Shown here: positions 8,235-16,696 of the stretch, piece after piece | Numbering within the stretch: the stretch's first letter is position 1 | Layout of the letters: each line of letters opens with the position of its first letter | Assembly: GCA_041394405.1 (NCBI GenBank) | Contig: JAWKIF010000008.1 | Location: 248,001-312,000, forward strand | Direction: 5' to 3' | Source: Microthrix sp041394405 | Lineage (GTDB): Bacteria; Actinomycetota; Acidimicrobiia; Acidimicrobiales; Microtrichaceae | Length of the DNA: 64,000 nt | Translations under genes and position numbers: made by a program | Notes under the pieces: generated by a model | Databases searched by the model: none | Told to the model about the DNA's origin: nothing | Seen by the model: the letters and a program-made list of their open reading frames with translations, nothing else

Positions 8235-9020
8235 ATGACTGAAGTTCCCGAACACCTCCTCAAGCGGGCCCAAGCCGCCCGCGACAAGGCCAAGACCGAG
8301 GCGCCCGCGCCCGCCGCCGATGCGGGCGGTGGCGACTCCTCCGCAGAGCCGGCCGGCGACAGCCGCATTCCGGCGCACCTGCTGGAGCGGTCCAAGGCCG
8401 CCAAGGCCAAGAAGGCCGGTGGCGGGGCCGCCGCTGCGGCCTCCACCGACGTTGCACCCACCGGGGGCGGTACGGCGGTGGCCACCGCACCGCCGCCAGG
8501 CCCGCCAACCGCGGCCGGCCCGGGCGGCCACACCCAGCGTCTGCTCACCGTGGTGAAGTCCGGGTCCATCCAGGACGTCAAGGCCAAGCCGCAGGACAAG
8601 GTGCATACGTGGCCCCACCTGCTCATCATCGAGTTCGGCGCGGCGCTGCTGGTCACCGCGTTCCTGTTGATCTTCAGCTGGGTGGTCAATGCGCCCCTGC
8701 AGGATCTGGCCAACTTCAACCAGACGCCGAACCCGTCCAAGGCCCCGTGGTACTTCCTGGGCCTTCAGGAACTGCTCACCATGTTCCACCCCATGGTGGC
8801 TGGGGTGACCATCCCGGGCATGGGCATCTTCCTGCTCATCCTGGCGCCCTACATCGACAAGAACCCATCGAACAAGCCCGAGTTTCGCAAGTTCGCCATC
8901 GCGCTGATGACGGTGCACCTGATGTTCTGGGCCGTGCTCACCATCATCGGGTCGTTCTTCAGGGGGCCGGGCTTCAACTTCACCCTGCCCTGGCGCGACG
9001 GCATCTTCTTCGAGTTCTGA
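8235..9020 (+). CDS. petD: Cytochrome b, C-terminal (subunit IV-type) subunit with duplicated leader motif
   Basis: Residues 127-261 hold the three C-terminal membrane helices of cytochrome b. The quinol-site PEWY motif is replaced by APWY (NPSKAPWYFLGLQE, about 167-179), as in several menaquinol-oxidising complexes. The first 120 residues are a hydrophilic Ala/Lys/Pro-rich extension, absent from classical subunit IV. It contains MTEVPEHLLKRAQAARDK and, at 44-60, DSRIPAHLLERSKAAKA: two copies of the motif that also opens the cytochrome c at 6252. The extension may tether partner proteins. Confidence 0.9.
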   Translation: MTEVPEHLLKRAQAARDKAKTEAPAPAADAGGGDSSAEPAGDSRIPAHLLERSKAAKAKKAGGGAAAAASTDVAPTGGGTAVATAPPPGPPTAAGPGGHTQRLLTVVKSGSIQDVKAKPQDKVHTWPHLLIIEFGAALLVTAFLLIFSWVVNAPLQDLANFNQTPNPSKAPWYFLGLQELLTMFHPMVAGVTIPGMGIFLLILAPYIDKNPSNKPEFRKFAIALMTVHLMFWAVLTIIGSFFRGPGFNFTLPWRDGIFFEF

Positions 9021-9105
9021 GGCACCCTGACATGGGCATCGACACCCAACGACCCACACCCCAGCAACTCGCCCCAGTGGGGGCGGAGAGGAAGCGAGCG
9101 ACGCC

Positions 9106-9963
9106 ATGAGTGCAGTCGTCATCGGAGTCATCCTGTTAGTCGTTCTGGCCGCCGTCATGGTCTTGTCCACCGCACTGCGCCGCAACGGCGAGCGTGCCGT
9201 GGGCGAGCTGAGCGGTGAGACCCTTCGTAGCGACCGCAAGGCCCGCAAGGCCAAGGCCGCACAGGCCCCCCCAGCCGGCCGTTTGGTGGAACAAAGCGCA
9301 GAGATCGAGCGGGTGTCCGCCGGGGTCGTCCCGGCAGGCAAGGGCGAGGTGGCGGTCTTCACGCCGCCCGATCCCGAGACCATCGGCGTCAGCCGCCGTC
9401 AGTTCCTGAACCGTTCGGCGGTCACGCTCACGGCGTTCGGTACCGCCACCTTCGGTGCCGCCTCCATGGTCGCCTATCTGTGGCCCACCGGCTCCAGCGG
9501 GTTCGGCTCCAAGATCAACATGGGCAAGGTGGCCGACCTCAAGGCGGCCATCGAAGGCGGGGGCGGTTTCCTCTATAAGCCCGAGGCCCGAGCTTGGATC
9601 GTCGAGTACCCGGCGGCAGCGCTCCAGAAGGCACGCGGGGTCTACAGCGCTCCCGAGCTGTCCGGCATGGAGGAGGGCCTGTTGGCCCTGTACCAGAAGT
9701 GCCCTCACCTGGGGTGCCGCGTGCCCGAGTGCGCGACGTCCCAATGGTTTGAGTGCCCCTGCCACGGCAGCCAGTACAACCAGGCTGGCGAGAAGAAGTC
9801 CGGCCCGGCGCCTCGAGGCATGGACCGCTTCGCCATGGAGGTCGCCGGCGGCAACTTCGTGGTGAACACCGGATCCATCATCCCCGGGCCTGCCATCGGC
9901 ACGAATACCACCGGCCAGGAGGCCGAAGGCCCGCACTGCATCGGTGCGGCCACCGAACACTGA
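9106..9963 (+). CDS. Rieske iron-sulfur subunit
   Basis: The 285-residue protein has a first membrane helix (about 3-22), a cytoplasmic stretch, then a Tat-type sequence SRRQFLNRS (96-104) leading into a second helix (about 105-127). The Rieske domain follows, with CPHLGC (C199, H201, C204) and CPCHGSQYN (C217, C219, H220), the full ligand set for a high-potential 2Fe-2S cluster with its disulfide. It carries electrons from quinol to cytochrome c. The extra N-terminal helix is typical of actinobacterial Rieske proteins. Confidence 0.93.
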   Translation: MSAVVIGVILLVVLAAVMVLSTALRRNGERAVGELSGETLRSDRKARKAKAAQAPPAGRLVEQSAEIERVSAGVVPAGKGEVAVFTPPDPETIGVSRRQFLNRSAVTLTAFGTATFGAASMVAYLWPTGSSGFGSKINMGKVADLKAAIEGGGGFLYKPEARAWIVEYPAAALQKARGVYSAPELSGMEEGLLALYQKCPHLGCRVPECATSQWFECPCHGSQYNQAGEKKSGPAPRGMDRFAMEVAGGNFVVNTGSIIPGPAIGTNTTGQEAEGPHCIGAATEH

Positions 9964-10032
9964 TTTTGCGCCGGGGCCCCCGCGGCTCCCAGTCTTTCCC
10001 CTGACGATTACCCGAGTACGAAGGTCTCACAC

Positions 10033-11427
10033 ATGACGATGCTGCTAGCCCAGCAGACAACGCAACGATCGATCGGCCTCATCGTGCTGGTCATCGTGGC
10101 GCTCGGTGGCGTGGCCTACCTGGTGTCCCAAAGCCGAAAGGGCCGCAAGGAGATCGGCTCCGAGATCGAGCTGGCCGCCAACCGCAAGGCCTACCTGGAC
10201 GACGACGAGCTGGAGACCACCAAGCTCGACCGTTCGCTGCTTGCCGCGGTGGGCTTGCTGCTGTTGATCGCCGTGGCGCTGCCCATGTACTGGTTGGCCG
10301 AGCCGGGCCGCCAGGCCGGCGCCGTGAAGCACTTCGACGAGAAGTTCATCGAGGCCGGTCAGGAGATCTACGACGTTGGCGCCCAGTGCGTGAACTGTCA
10401 CGCCGCTGACGGTGTCGGGGGCGTCGCCAGCTTCATCGTCACCGACGAGGAGGGCACCTTCGTTGACCAGGTGCAATGGAACGCCCCGGCGCTCAACACC
10501 GTGCTGTGGCGGTTCTCCGAGGACGAGGTGCGCTACATCCTCAACTACGGCCGGCCCGGAACCCCCATGGCCGCGTGGGGCGCGCCCGGCGGCGGCCCCC
10601 TCACCGAACAGCAGGTCGATCAGGTCATCGACTACCTCTGGTCGGTGCAGCTGGAGCCGGAGGACATGGTGGCCGAGGTCGATGACGCGGTGTCCCAGGT
10701 GGACGCCGAACTGGCCGACCGAATGAAGCAGGTGCGCGAGGAGAACGAGCAGAAGGCCGAGGCGTTCTCGGAGTTCAGCGGCACCCAGCAGACCGTGGCC
10801 GACCTGCCGCTTCCCGACAATCTGGCCGAACCCCTCGATGAGGACGATCCCTACGAGATGTCGCGGCTCAGCGAAGCCGACGAGTTGCAGCTGGGCGAGA
10901 TCCTCTTCAACCTTCCCGCTTCCGCCGGTGCCTACAACTGCGCTCGCTGCCACGTCCCGGGCGCTGCCTACGGCAAGGGAGGCGAGAAGTTCGAGGACCT
11001 GCAGTACGGCGCCATGGGCCCACGGTTGCAGGGCATTGAAACCCGTGCCACGCCCAATCAACACTTCGAGTTCATCATGTCGGGCTCCGAGGACGGCGTG
11101 AAGTACTTCAGTCGTTCGGTTGGTTCCGGGAAGATGCCCGGCTTTGGCGTCAACCCCAACGCCGACGTGGAGGGGGTGCCTCAGTTGGGCTCGGGTGGCA
11201 TGTTCGACCCCGCTCAGGTGTGGGCACTCGTGACCTACGAGCGCAACCTCGACCGCATTCCGAGCGCCAATCCGGACGACGCACCGCAGGCCTCTCCGAC
11301 CGAGGCGGCCGTCGCACCTCCGACCCAGGCGGGCGCCGAGGGCGGCGAGGTTCCGGGTGGCGGCGACGCCATCCCCGCTGCGGCACCAGAGCAGACCGCA
11401 CCCACTGAACCCAATCAAGAGGGCTGA
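10033..11427 (+). CDS. Membrane-anchored dihaem cytochrome c of the bc complex
   Basis: The 464-residue protein has two N-terminal helices (about 13-31 and 68-87), then two cytochrome c domains with CVNCH (119-123) and CARCH (303-307). They are separated by an acidic, coiled segment (about 205-290). Likely Met ligands are in GTPMAAWG and GKMPGFG. The C-terminal tail (about 410-464) is Ala/Pro/Glu-rich. The arrangement resembles the dihaem QcrC subunit of actinobacterial bcc complexes, which takes electrons from the Rieske centre and hands them to the oxidase, although the domain spacing and helices differ. Confidence 0.88.
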   Translation: MTMLLAQQTTQRSIGLIVLVIVALGGVAYLVSQSRKGRKEIGSEIELAANRKAYLDDDELETTKLDRSLLAAVGLLLLIAVALPMYWLAEPGRQAGAVKHFDEKFIEAGQEIYDVGAQCVNCHAADGVGGVASFIVTDEEGTFVDQVQWNAPALNTVLWRFSEDEVRYILNYGRPGTPMAAWGAPGGGPLTEQQVDQVIDYLWSVQLEPEDMVAEVDDAVSQVDAELADRMKQVREENEQKAEAFSEFSGTQQTVADLPLPDNLAEPLDEDDPYEMSRLSEADELQLGEILFNLPASAGAYNCARCHVPGAAYGKGGEKFEDLQYGAMGPRLQGIETRATPNQHFEFIMSGSEDGVKYFSRSVGSGKMPGFGVNPNADVEGVPQLGSGGMFDPAQVWALVTYERNLDRIPSANPDDAPQASPTEAAVAPPTQAGAEGGEVPGGGDAIPAAAPEQTAPTEPNQEG

Positions 11428-11430
11428 TCC

Positions 11431-12420
11431 ATGACCGCGTTGATCTCAGCGATCACCTTCGACCCCACCATTCGCGGCATTCTCGTGGTCGCCGTGGCGG
11501 TCACCGTGCTGCCCGGGTCGATCTTCTTGATCCTCTCGACCAACATGGGCGTGAAGCAGGGCATCCTGGTGACGCTCACCGCGTTGTTCGGCTGGCTGTT
11601 CCTCATGGGCTCGGTGTGGTGGATGTACGGCATCGGGCTCAAGGGGCGTGACCCGTCGTGGCAGGCACAGGAGGTGAACCTGTCGCGTGAAGTCGACACC
11701 AAGACCGAGGTCGTCAATTCGCTGCCGCCGCCGGAGGACCTTCCCGATCCCTTGGAGCTGTTGAACCAGTACCCGGAGATCAAGGCCACGGCCATGGAGG
11801 ACCCGGCATTCGCCGCCCTGGTCGACACCTACGACGAGGAGCACCGCCTCACCCTCAGCCGGGTGATCTCGCTGGACAGTCAGATTCGCGAGGACCTGAA
11901 CGAAACGCTCGGCGGCTGGCGCATCCTGTCCGAACAGGACACCCGTCGTGGCGAGACCACCGCAGCCGCCGACACGGTGCTCGCCGCAGATCGAACGGCA
12001 GCGCTCACCGGGTTCACGGGCACCGCCGACTACTTCACCGAGGACGTGTTCTACTACGGCGGCAAGGAGGCCGACGAGCCCATCCTGCCTGGCGAGGACA
12101 AGCCCATGCTGGAGCGGGCATGGACGCGCTTCGCGTCGATCTTCGAGGTCTCGAACCCGCCCCTGTACTCGGTGGTGACCGTGCGCCAGGCCAAGAACTT
12201 CGAGCCCGACCCCTCCAAGCCCCCGCCTCCCACCCAGCCGCGCACGGATGTGGATGCCATCTCCGTCGTTCAGTTGCGCAACCTGGGCAACAAGCGCTTC
12301 GTGCCGGCCGTGTTCACGGTGATCTGCTTCTTGCTCTTCCTGGCCTTCGCCTACCTGGCGCATCACCGTGACAAACTGGAACGCTCCATGGTCGAGGCCC
12401 ACGAACGGGAAGCGAGCTAG
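11431..12420 (+). CDS. Membrane protein of the bc operon, family not recognised
   Basis: The 329-residue protein has two N-terminal helices (about 15-37 and 43-66), a hydrophilic central domain of about 220 residues with Pro-rich patches, and one C-terminal helix (about 290-310) followed by a charged tail. There are no haem or metal motifs. It lies 3 bp after the dihaem cytochrome and 2 bp before nuoA, so it is made together with both complexes. A structural subunit of the bc complex or of a bc-complex I link is plausible, but unproven. Confidence 0.6.
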   Translation: MTALISAITFDPTIRGILVVAVAVTVLPGSIFLILSTNMGVKQGILVTLTALFGWLFLMGSVWWMYGIGLKGRDPSWQAQEVNLSREVDTKTEVVNSLPPPEDLPDPLELLNQYPEIKATAMEDPAFAALVDTYDEEHRLTLSRVISLDSQIREDLNETLGGWRILSEQDTRRGETTAAADTVLAADRTAALTGFTGTADYFTEDVFYYGGKEADEPILPGEDKPMLERAWTRFASIFEVSNPPLYSVVTVRQAKNFEPDPSKPPPPTQPRTDVDAISVVQLRNLGNKRFVPAVFTVICFLLFLAFAYLAHHRDKLERSMVEAHEREAS

Positions 12421-12422
12421 CG

Positions 12423-12914
12423 GTGGGCCAGTTCCTTCCGGTGCTGGCCCTGGTGGTGCTTGGGGGCCTGTTCGCCGGCGTCTCCTCGCTGATGGGGAGG
12501 TTGCTCAACCCACCCCAGCCCCACCCCCGCAAGAACGCGCCCTACGAGTGCGGCATCGTCGACCGGACCGACAGCCCCGACCGCTTCCCGGTGAAGTTCT
12601 ACCTAGTGGCCATGATCTTCATCGTGTTCGATATCGAGGTCATCTTCATCTACCCGTTCACCCAGGTCTTCGGCGAGTTGGGCGGTTTCGGGCTGGTGGA
12701 CATCCTGATCTTCTCCGGCACGCTGTTCATTCCGTTCCTCTTCCTCGTCTCCAACGGAGCGCTGGACTGGGGCCCGATCAAGCGTCGAGTCACCTCCGAC
12801 GTGCGCGTGGGCGCTCACCGCACCACCACGTCCACCATCCGGCGGGTGGGCACCGAGGGCCGGCCGGCGGTTGCGGACGCACCGATTCCTCGTCCCGACG
12901 CCGAGGCCGCCTGA
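12423..12914 (+). CDS. nuoA: NADH-quinone oxidoreductase subunit A (locus 1)
   Basis: The 163-residue protein has three membrane helices and the family signatures YECGI and KFYLVAMIFIVFDIEVIFIYPF. It is a core membrane subunit at the quinone-site end of complex I. A C-terminal tail of about 45 residues beyond the third helix is unusual for NuoA. The start is GTG. The stop overlaps the nuoB start (TGATG). No promoter of its own is seen, so it is probably read through from the bc operon. Confidence 0.95.
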   Translation: MGQFLPVLALVVLGGLFAGVSSLMGRLLNPPQPHPRKNAPYECGIVDRTDSPDRFPVKFYLVAMIFIVFDIEVIFIYPFTQVFGELGGFGLVDILIFSGTLFIPFLFLVSNGALDWGPIKRRVTSDVRVGAHRTTTSTIRRVGTEGRPAVADAPIPRPDAEAA

Positions 12915-13642
12915 TGGTGGATCGTCCCGGCACCTTCGGGGACCAGCCCACCTTCGGCGCACCCACTGGGCGTGGCGAGATCGGCGCTCCTGCGCGCATG
13001 CGGCTGCCCGGCGCCGAGCCGGCGGGGTCCCACCGGGTCGACGACGACGGCCTCCGCTCCCGCGACGATGGCCTCCGCTTCCGCGACGACGGCATCGCGG
13101 GCCTGCAGCACAACTTCCTGACCGGAAAGCTCGAAGACCTGGTGCAATGGACCCGTACCCGGTCGTCTTGGCCGGCCACGTTCGGCCTCGCCTGCTGCGC
13201 CTTGGAGATGATGGCCGCCGGGGGCAGCCACTACGACCTGGCCCGCTACGGCATGGAGGTCTTTCGGGCGTCTCCCCGCCAGGCCGACATCATGATCGTT
13301 GCGGGCCGAGTGTCACAGAAGATGGCCCCCGTGTTGCGACAGATCTACGACCAGATGATGAACCCCAAGTGGGTCATCTCCATGGGCGTCTGCGCCTCCA
13401 CCGGCGGCATGTTCAACAACTATGCGCTGGTTCAGGGCGTCGACCAGGTGGTGCCGGTGGACGTGTACGTGCCCGGCTGCCCACCAGGGCCGGAGACGCT
13501 GATGCACGGCATCGAGACGCTGCACGCCTCCATCCGCTCGGGCGAAGTCCTGGGTCGCCGGGAGCGCTACAACGGTGGCGCCAACATCCACATCGACGGC
13601 CCGAACCTGCCCCAGGCCGTCACGGTGGCCCCCCGCTCATGA
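12914..13642 (+). CDS. nuoB: NADH-quinone oxidoreductase subunit B (locus 1)
   Basis: The 242-residue subunit provides the ligands of cluster N2: the tandem Cys in GLACCALEMM, then GVCASTGG and GCPPGPE. The start is ATG 12914, overlapping the nuoA stop; the longer open frame upstream is inside nuoA. The protein has about 65 extra N-terminal residues with a short repeat (DDGLRSR, DDGLRFR, DDGIAGL), encoded by near-identical DNA around 13039-13095. The C-terminus also extends past the usual end. Confidence 0.95.
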   Translation: MVDRPGTFGDQPTFGAPTGRGEIGAPARMRLPGAEPAGSHRVDDDGLRSRDDGLRFRDDGIAGLQHNFLTGKLEDLVQWTRTRSSWPATFGLACCALEMMAAGGSHYDLARYGMEVFRASPRQADIMIVAGRVSQKMAPVLRQIYDQMMNPKWVISMGVCASTGGMFNNYALVQGVDQVVPVDVYVPGCPPGPETLMHGIETLHASIRSGEVLGRRERYNGGANIHIDGPNLPQAVTVAPRS

Positions 13643-14169
13643 GCGAAGCCGATGCCCCGCCCGAGGCCGGTGGCGACGTGGCGACCTCGGGTCCGCAGGA
13701 CGGCGACGAGGAGTTCCTTGGCTGTCCGGTGGCGGGCAGCGGCCTCCAGCGCACGCTGCACGTGCCCCGCGAGCGGCTGATAGAGGTGGCCGACGCCCTG
13801 CGCGCCGACGGCTATTGGATGTGCGTCGAGGTCACCGGGGTTGACTACCTGATGTCCCCCAATCGCCCCCTACCTCCCCAGGTCGTGGGAGAGCGTTTCG
13901 AGGTGGTGGCGTGCCTGCTCGACCATCAGGCCAACCGCCGGCTGCGGCTGCGCGTCCAGGTGCCGGAGGACGACCCCACCGTTCCCAGCCTGGTTCGCGT
14001 GTGGCCATCGGCGGACTTCTCCGAACGGGAGCTGTGGGACCTCTACGGCATCGAGGCGGTGGGCCACCCGGGCCTGCACCGCATCCTCATGCCCGACACC
14101 TGGGAAGGCCACCCGTTGCGCAAGGACTTCGCAGTGGGCGCGATACCCGTGCAGTTCAAGGAGGCGTGA
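13639..14169 (+). CDS. nuoC: NADH-quinone oxidoreductase subunit C (locus 1)
   Basis: The 176-residue peripheral-arm subunit ends in the 30 kDa-subunit signature ERELWDLYGIEAVGHPGL..RILMPDTWEGHPLRKDF. The N-terminal 25 residues are acidic and not conserved. The start is ATG 13639, overlapping the nuoB stop by four bases (ATGA). The much longer open frame upstream runs antiphase through nuoA and nuoB and was rejected. It bridges NuoB and NuoD in the quinone-reducing module. Confidence 0.94.
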   Translation: MSEADAPPEAGGDVATSGPQDGDEEFLGCPVAGSGLQRTLHVPRERLIEVADALRADGYWMCVEVTGVDYLMSPNRPLPPQVVGERFEVVACLLDHQANRRLRLRVQVPEDDPTVPSLVRVWPSADFSERELWDLYGIEAVGHPGLHRILMPDTWEGHPLRKDFAVGAIPVQFKEA

Positions 14170-14173
14170 GGCG

Positions 14174-15532
14174 ATGACGGCCACCACGCAGGCAGCGGTG
14201 AGCGATGACCAGCCGGAGAACGATCCCCAGGCGGGAGCCGAAACCGGCGGGGAGTTCGACGGCGACGCCCTGACGCACCTCGATGAGGCCCGCGCCGAGC
14301 TGCTGGAGGACGCCTACGTCCTTCGGATGAGCGAGACCGAGGCCGAGGAGCACGCCGGACCCAGCGGCGACGATCGCATGATCATGAACCTCGGGCCCCA
14401 GCATCCCTCCACCCACGGGGTGCTTCGGGTGGTGTTGGAGCTGGAAGGCGAGCTCATCCGGCGGTCCCGCCCCGTCATCGGCTATCTGCACACCGGCATG
14501 GAGAAGACGGGCGAGCAGCTCAACTACCTCCAAGGGCCCACCAACGTCACCCGCATGGACTACGCCAGCCCGCTGTTCAGCGAGACGGTCTTCTCGTTGG
14601 CCACCGAGGAGCTCTTGGGCATCGAGGTGCCCGAGCGGGCGGTATGGATCCGCACGCTGCTGTGCGAGATGAACCGCATCAGCTCGCACATGCTGTTCAT
14701 GGCCACCAACGGCATGGATCTGGGAGCCGTCGGCATGATGCTCTACGGGTGGCGCGAACGCGAGGAATGCCTTCGCTTCCTCGAGTTCGTCACCGGCCTG
14801 CGGATGAACCACAACTTCATCCGCCCCGGCGGTGTGGCCGCCGACCTTCCCGATGGCTGGCAGCGCGAGCTGGAGGCGGTCCTCGACCTCATTCCGGCCC
14901 GGCTCGAGGAGTTCGACAAGCTCATGACCGGCCAACCCATTTGGCGCGAGCGCCTTCAGGGGGTGGGGTCGCTCACGGTCGAGGAAGCCATCACCCTGGG
15001 CGCCACCGGCCCCATCCTGCGCTCCACCGGCTTTGCCTGGGACCTGCGGCGCGACCAGCCGTACCTGGCCTACGAACACCTCGATTTCGACGTCATCGTG
15101 GGCAGCTACGGCGACTGCTTCGATCGCTACGCCATTCGCATCAACGAAATCCGCGAGTCCATCAAGATCCTGCGCCAGTGCATCGACATGATGCCCAGCG
15201 GCAACTACAAGGTGCAGGACAAGAAGGTCACGCCGCCGCCTCGGGCCCGCATCGACGAGTCGATGGAGGCGCTCATCCATCACTTCAAGATCTACACCGA
15301 GGGCTTCAAGGTGCCCGAGGGCGAGGTGTACGTGGCGGTCGAAAGCCCGCGCGGCGAACTGGGCTGCTACCTGGTGAGCGACGGCTCGGCCAACCCGTAT
15401 CGCATGCACATCCGAGGCCCGTCCTTTCACAACCTTCAGTCGCTGCCGCACCTCATGGGCGACTCGCTCATCGCCGACACGGTGGCCATCATCAGCTCGG
15501 TCGATCCCATCATGGGCGAAGTCGACCGCTGA
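14174..15532 (+). CDS. nuoD: NADH-quinone oxidoreductase subunit D (locus 1)
   Basis: The 452-residue 49 kDa-type subunit has the quinone-site motif GPQHPSTHGVLR, MDYASPLFSE, EMNRISSHMLF and the usual C-terminal DPIMGEVDR. About 70 acidic residues precede the first conserved block. The next complex I gene in the standard order (nuoE) is 3.6 kb away, because three or four unrelated genes lie between. Confidence 0.95.
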   Translation: MTATTQAAVSDDQPENDPQAGAETGGEFDGDALTHLDEARAELLEDAYVLRMSETEAEEHAGPSGDDRMIMNLGPQHPSTHGVLRVVLELEGELIRRSRPVIGYLHTGMEKTGEQLNYLQGPTNVTRMDYASPLFSETVFSLATEELLGIEVPERAVWIRTLLCEMNRISSHMLFMATNGMDLGAVGMMLYGWREREECLRFLEFVTGLRMNHNFIRPGGVAADLPDGWQRELEAVLDLIPARLEEFDKLMTGQPIWRERLQGVGSLTVEEAITLGATGPILRSTGFAWDLRRDQPYLAYEHLDFDVIVGSYGDCFDRYAIRINEIRESIKILRQCIDMMPSGNYKVQDKKVTPPPRARIDESMEALIHHFKIYTEGFKVPEGEVYVAVESPRGELGCYLVSDGSANPYRMHIRGPSFHNLQSLPHLMGDSLIADTVAIISSVDPIMGEVDR

Positions 15533-15540
15533 GCACCCGG

Positions 15541-15546
15541 TACGCT
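15541..15546 (+). promoter_or_regulatory. -10 box (TACGCT), leaderless, for the CorA-like gene
   Basis: TACGCT ends 7 nt before ATG 15554, in the 21 bp spacer after nuoD. It suggests that the transporter has its own leaderless transcript rather than depending on the nuo message. No clear -35 is seen. Confidence 0.35.
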
Positions 15547-15553
15547 CTGGGCC

Positions 15554-16588
15554 ATGAGCGGGCCCCAGCCGCCGGCTGAGCCTCGGCCCGCCGGTGCGTC
15601 ACACCAGCGCCCATCGGCCGTGCGCACCACCGCCTTTCGAGATGGTTCGATCGCGGCGAGCGACTTCGCCGTCGATGAGGTGTCCGATCACCTGGCGCAG
15701 CCCGCAACCGTGGTGTGGATCGACCTCTGCCGGCCAACAACTGCCCAGCTCGACTCGATCGCCGAGGAGTTGGGGCTGCACGACCTGGCCGTCGAGGACG
15801 CGCTGGAGTCCCACCAGCGTCCGAAGTTGGACTCCTACCAGTCGCACCTGTTCCTGTCGTGTTACGCCGTGCGGCTCGATGCCGAGCAGGGAGGCCTGGA
15901 CGGCACCCGGATCGATGCGTTCATTGGCGACCGATGGCTGGTCACCGTTCGCCAGAACGAGCAGTTCCCGCTGGAGTCGTTGCTGGCGCGCGGGGATCGT
16001 TCGGCCGACCTGGCCCGACACGGCGTCAGCTTCCTCGTGTACGGCCTCCTCGACGAAGTGGTCGAGAGCTACTTCGAGGTGGTCGCGGCCTTCGACGACT
16101 TCTACGAGGAGGTCAGCGAGGGCATCTTTCGTGACGAGCCGCTGGATCCGGCCCGCCAGCGCAACTGGTTCGAGATGCGCCAGGCCCTCCAGCGCTTCCA
16201 TCGCCTGGTGACGCCGATGCGCGAGGTGATCAACGGCGTGATGCGACGCGATCACGGTGCGGTGCCCCCCGAGCTGTACCCGTACTACCAGGACGTCTAC
16301 GACCACATCCTGCGGGTGGTGGAAAGCACCGATGCGCTCAGGGAGTTGGTCGCCACCATCGTCGAGACCAACCTGAGCCTGCGCGACTATCGCCAGAATC
16401 AGATCATGAAGAAGGTCACCAGCTGGGCGGCCATCATCGCCGTTCCCACCCTGGTCACCGGTTACTACGGCATGAACGTGCCGTACCCAGGCTTCGCCCG
16501 TCACTGGGGGTTCCTGGCCTCGACGGTGTTGATGGCGATCTGTTCGCTCACCCTGTATGTCATCTTCAAGCGACGTGATTGGCTGTAG
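15554..16588 (+). CDS. corA: CorA-family magnesium/metal ion transporter
   Basis: The 344-residue protein has a large cytoplasmic alpha/beta domain, a long helix and two C-terminal membrane helices with the ion-selectivity motif GMN (306-308, YYGMNVPYPG). The Leu-Arg-Asp-Tyr-Arg-Gln-Asn-Gln segment before the first helix is typical. CorA pentamers import Mg2+, also Co2+ or Ni2+, down the membrane potential. Its presence in the middle of a complex I operon has no obvious functional reason. Confidence 0.92.
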   Translation: MSGPQPPAEPRPAGASHQRPSAVRTTAFRDGSIAASDFAVDEVSDHLAQPATVVWIDLCRPTTAQLDSIAEELGLHDLAVEDALESHQRPKLDSYQSHLFLSCYAVRLDAEQGGLDGTRIDAFIGDRWLVTVRQNEQFPLESLLARGDRSADLARHGVSFLVYGLLDEVVESYFEVVAAFDDFYEEVSEGIFRDEPLDPARQRNWFEMRQALQRFHRLVTPMREVINGVMRRDHGAVPPELYPYYQDVYDHILRVVESTDALRELVATIVETNLSLRDYRQNQIMKKVTSWAAIIAVPTLVTGYYGMNVPYPGFARHWGFLASTVLMAICSLTLYVIFKRRDWL

Positions 16589-16696
16589 AGCAGGCGACGG
16601 GGCGACGCTTGTTCGGCGGTCACCGTGGCGGCCAAAGCTGGGCCAGACTCTTAGGCCGGACTCCCGGCGGTCGATGGAGTCTGGATGGAGGCGCAC

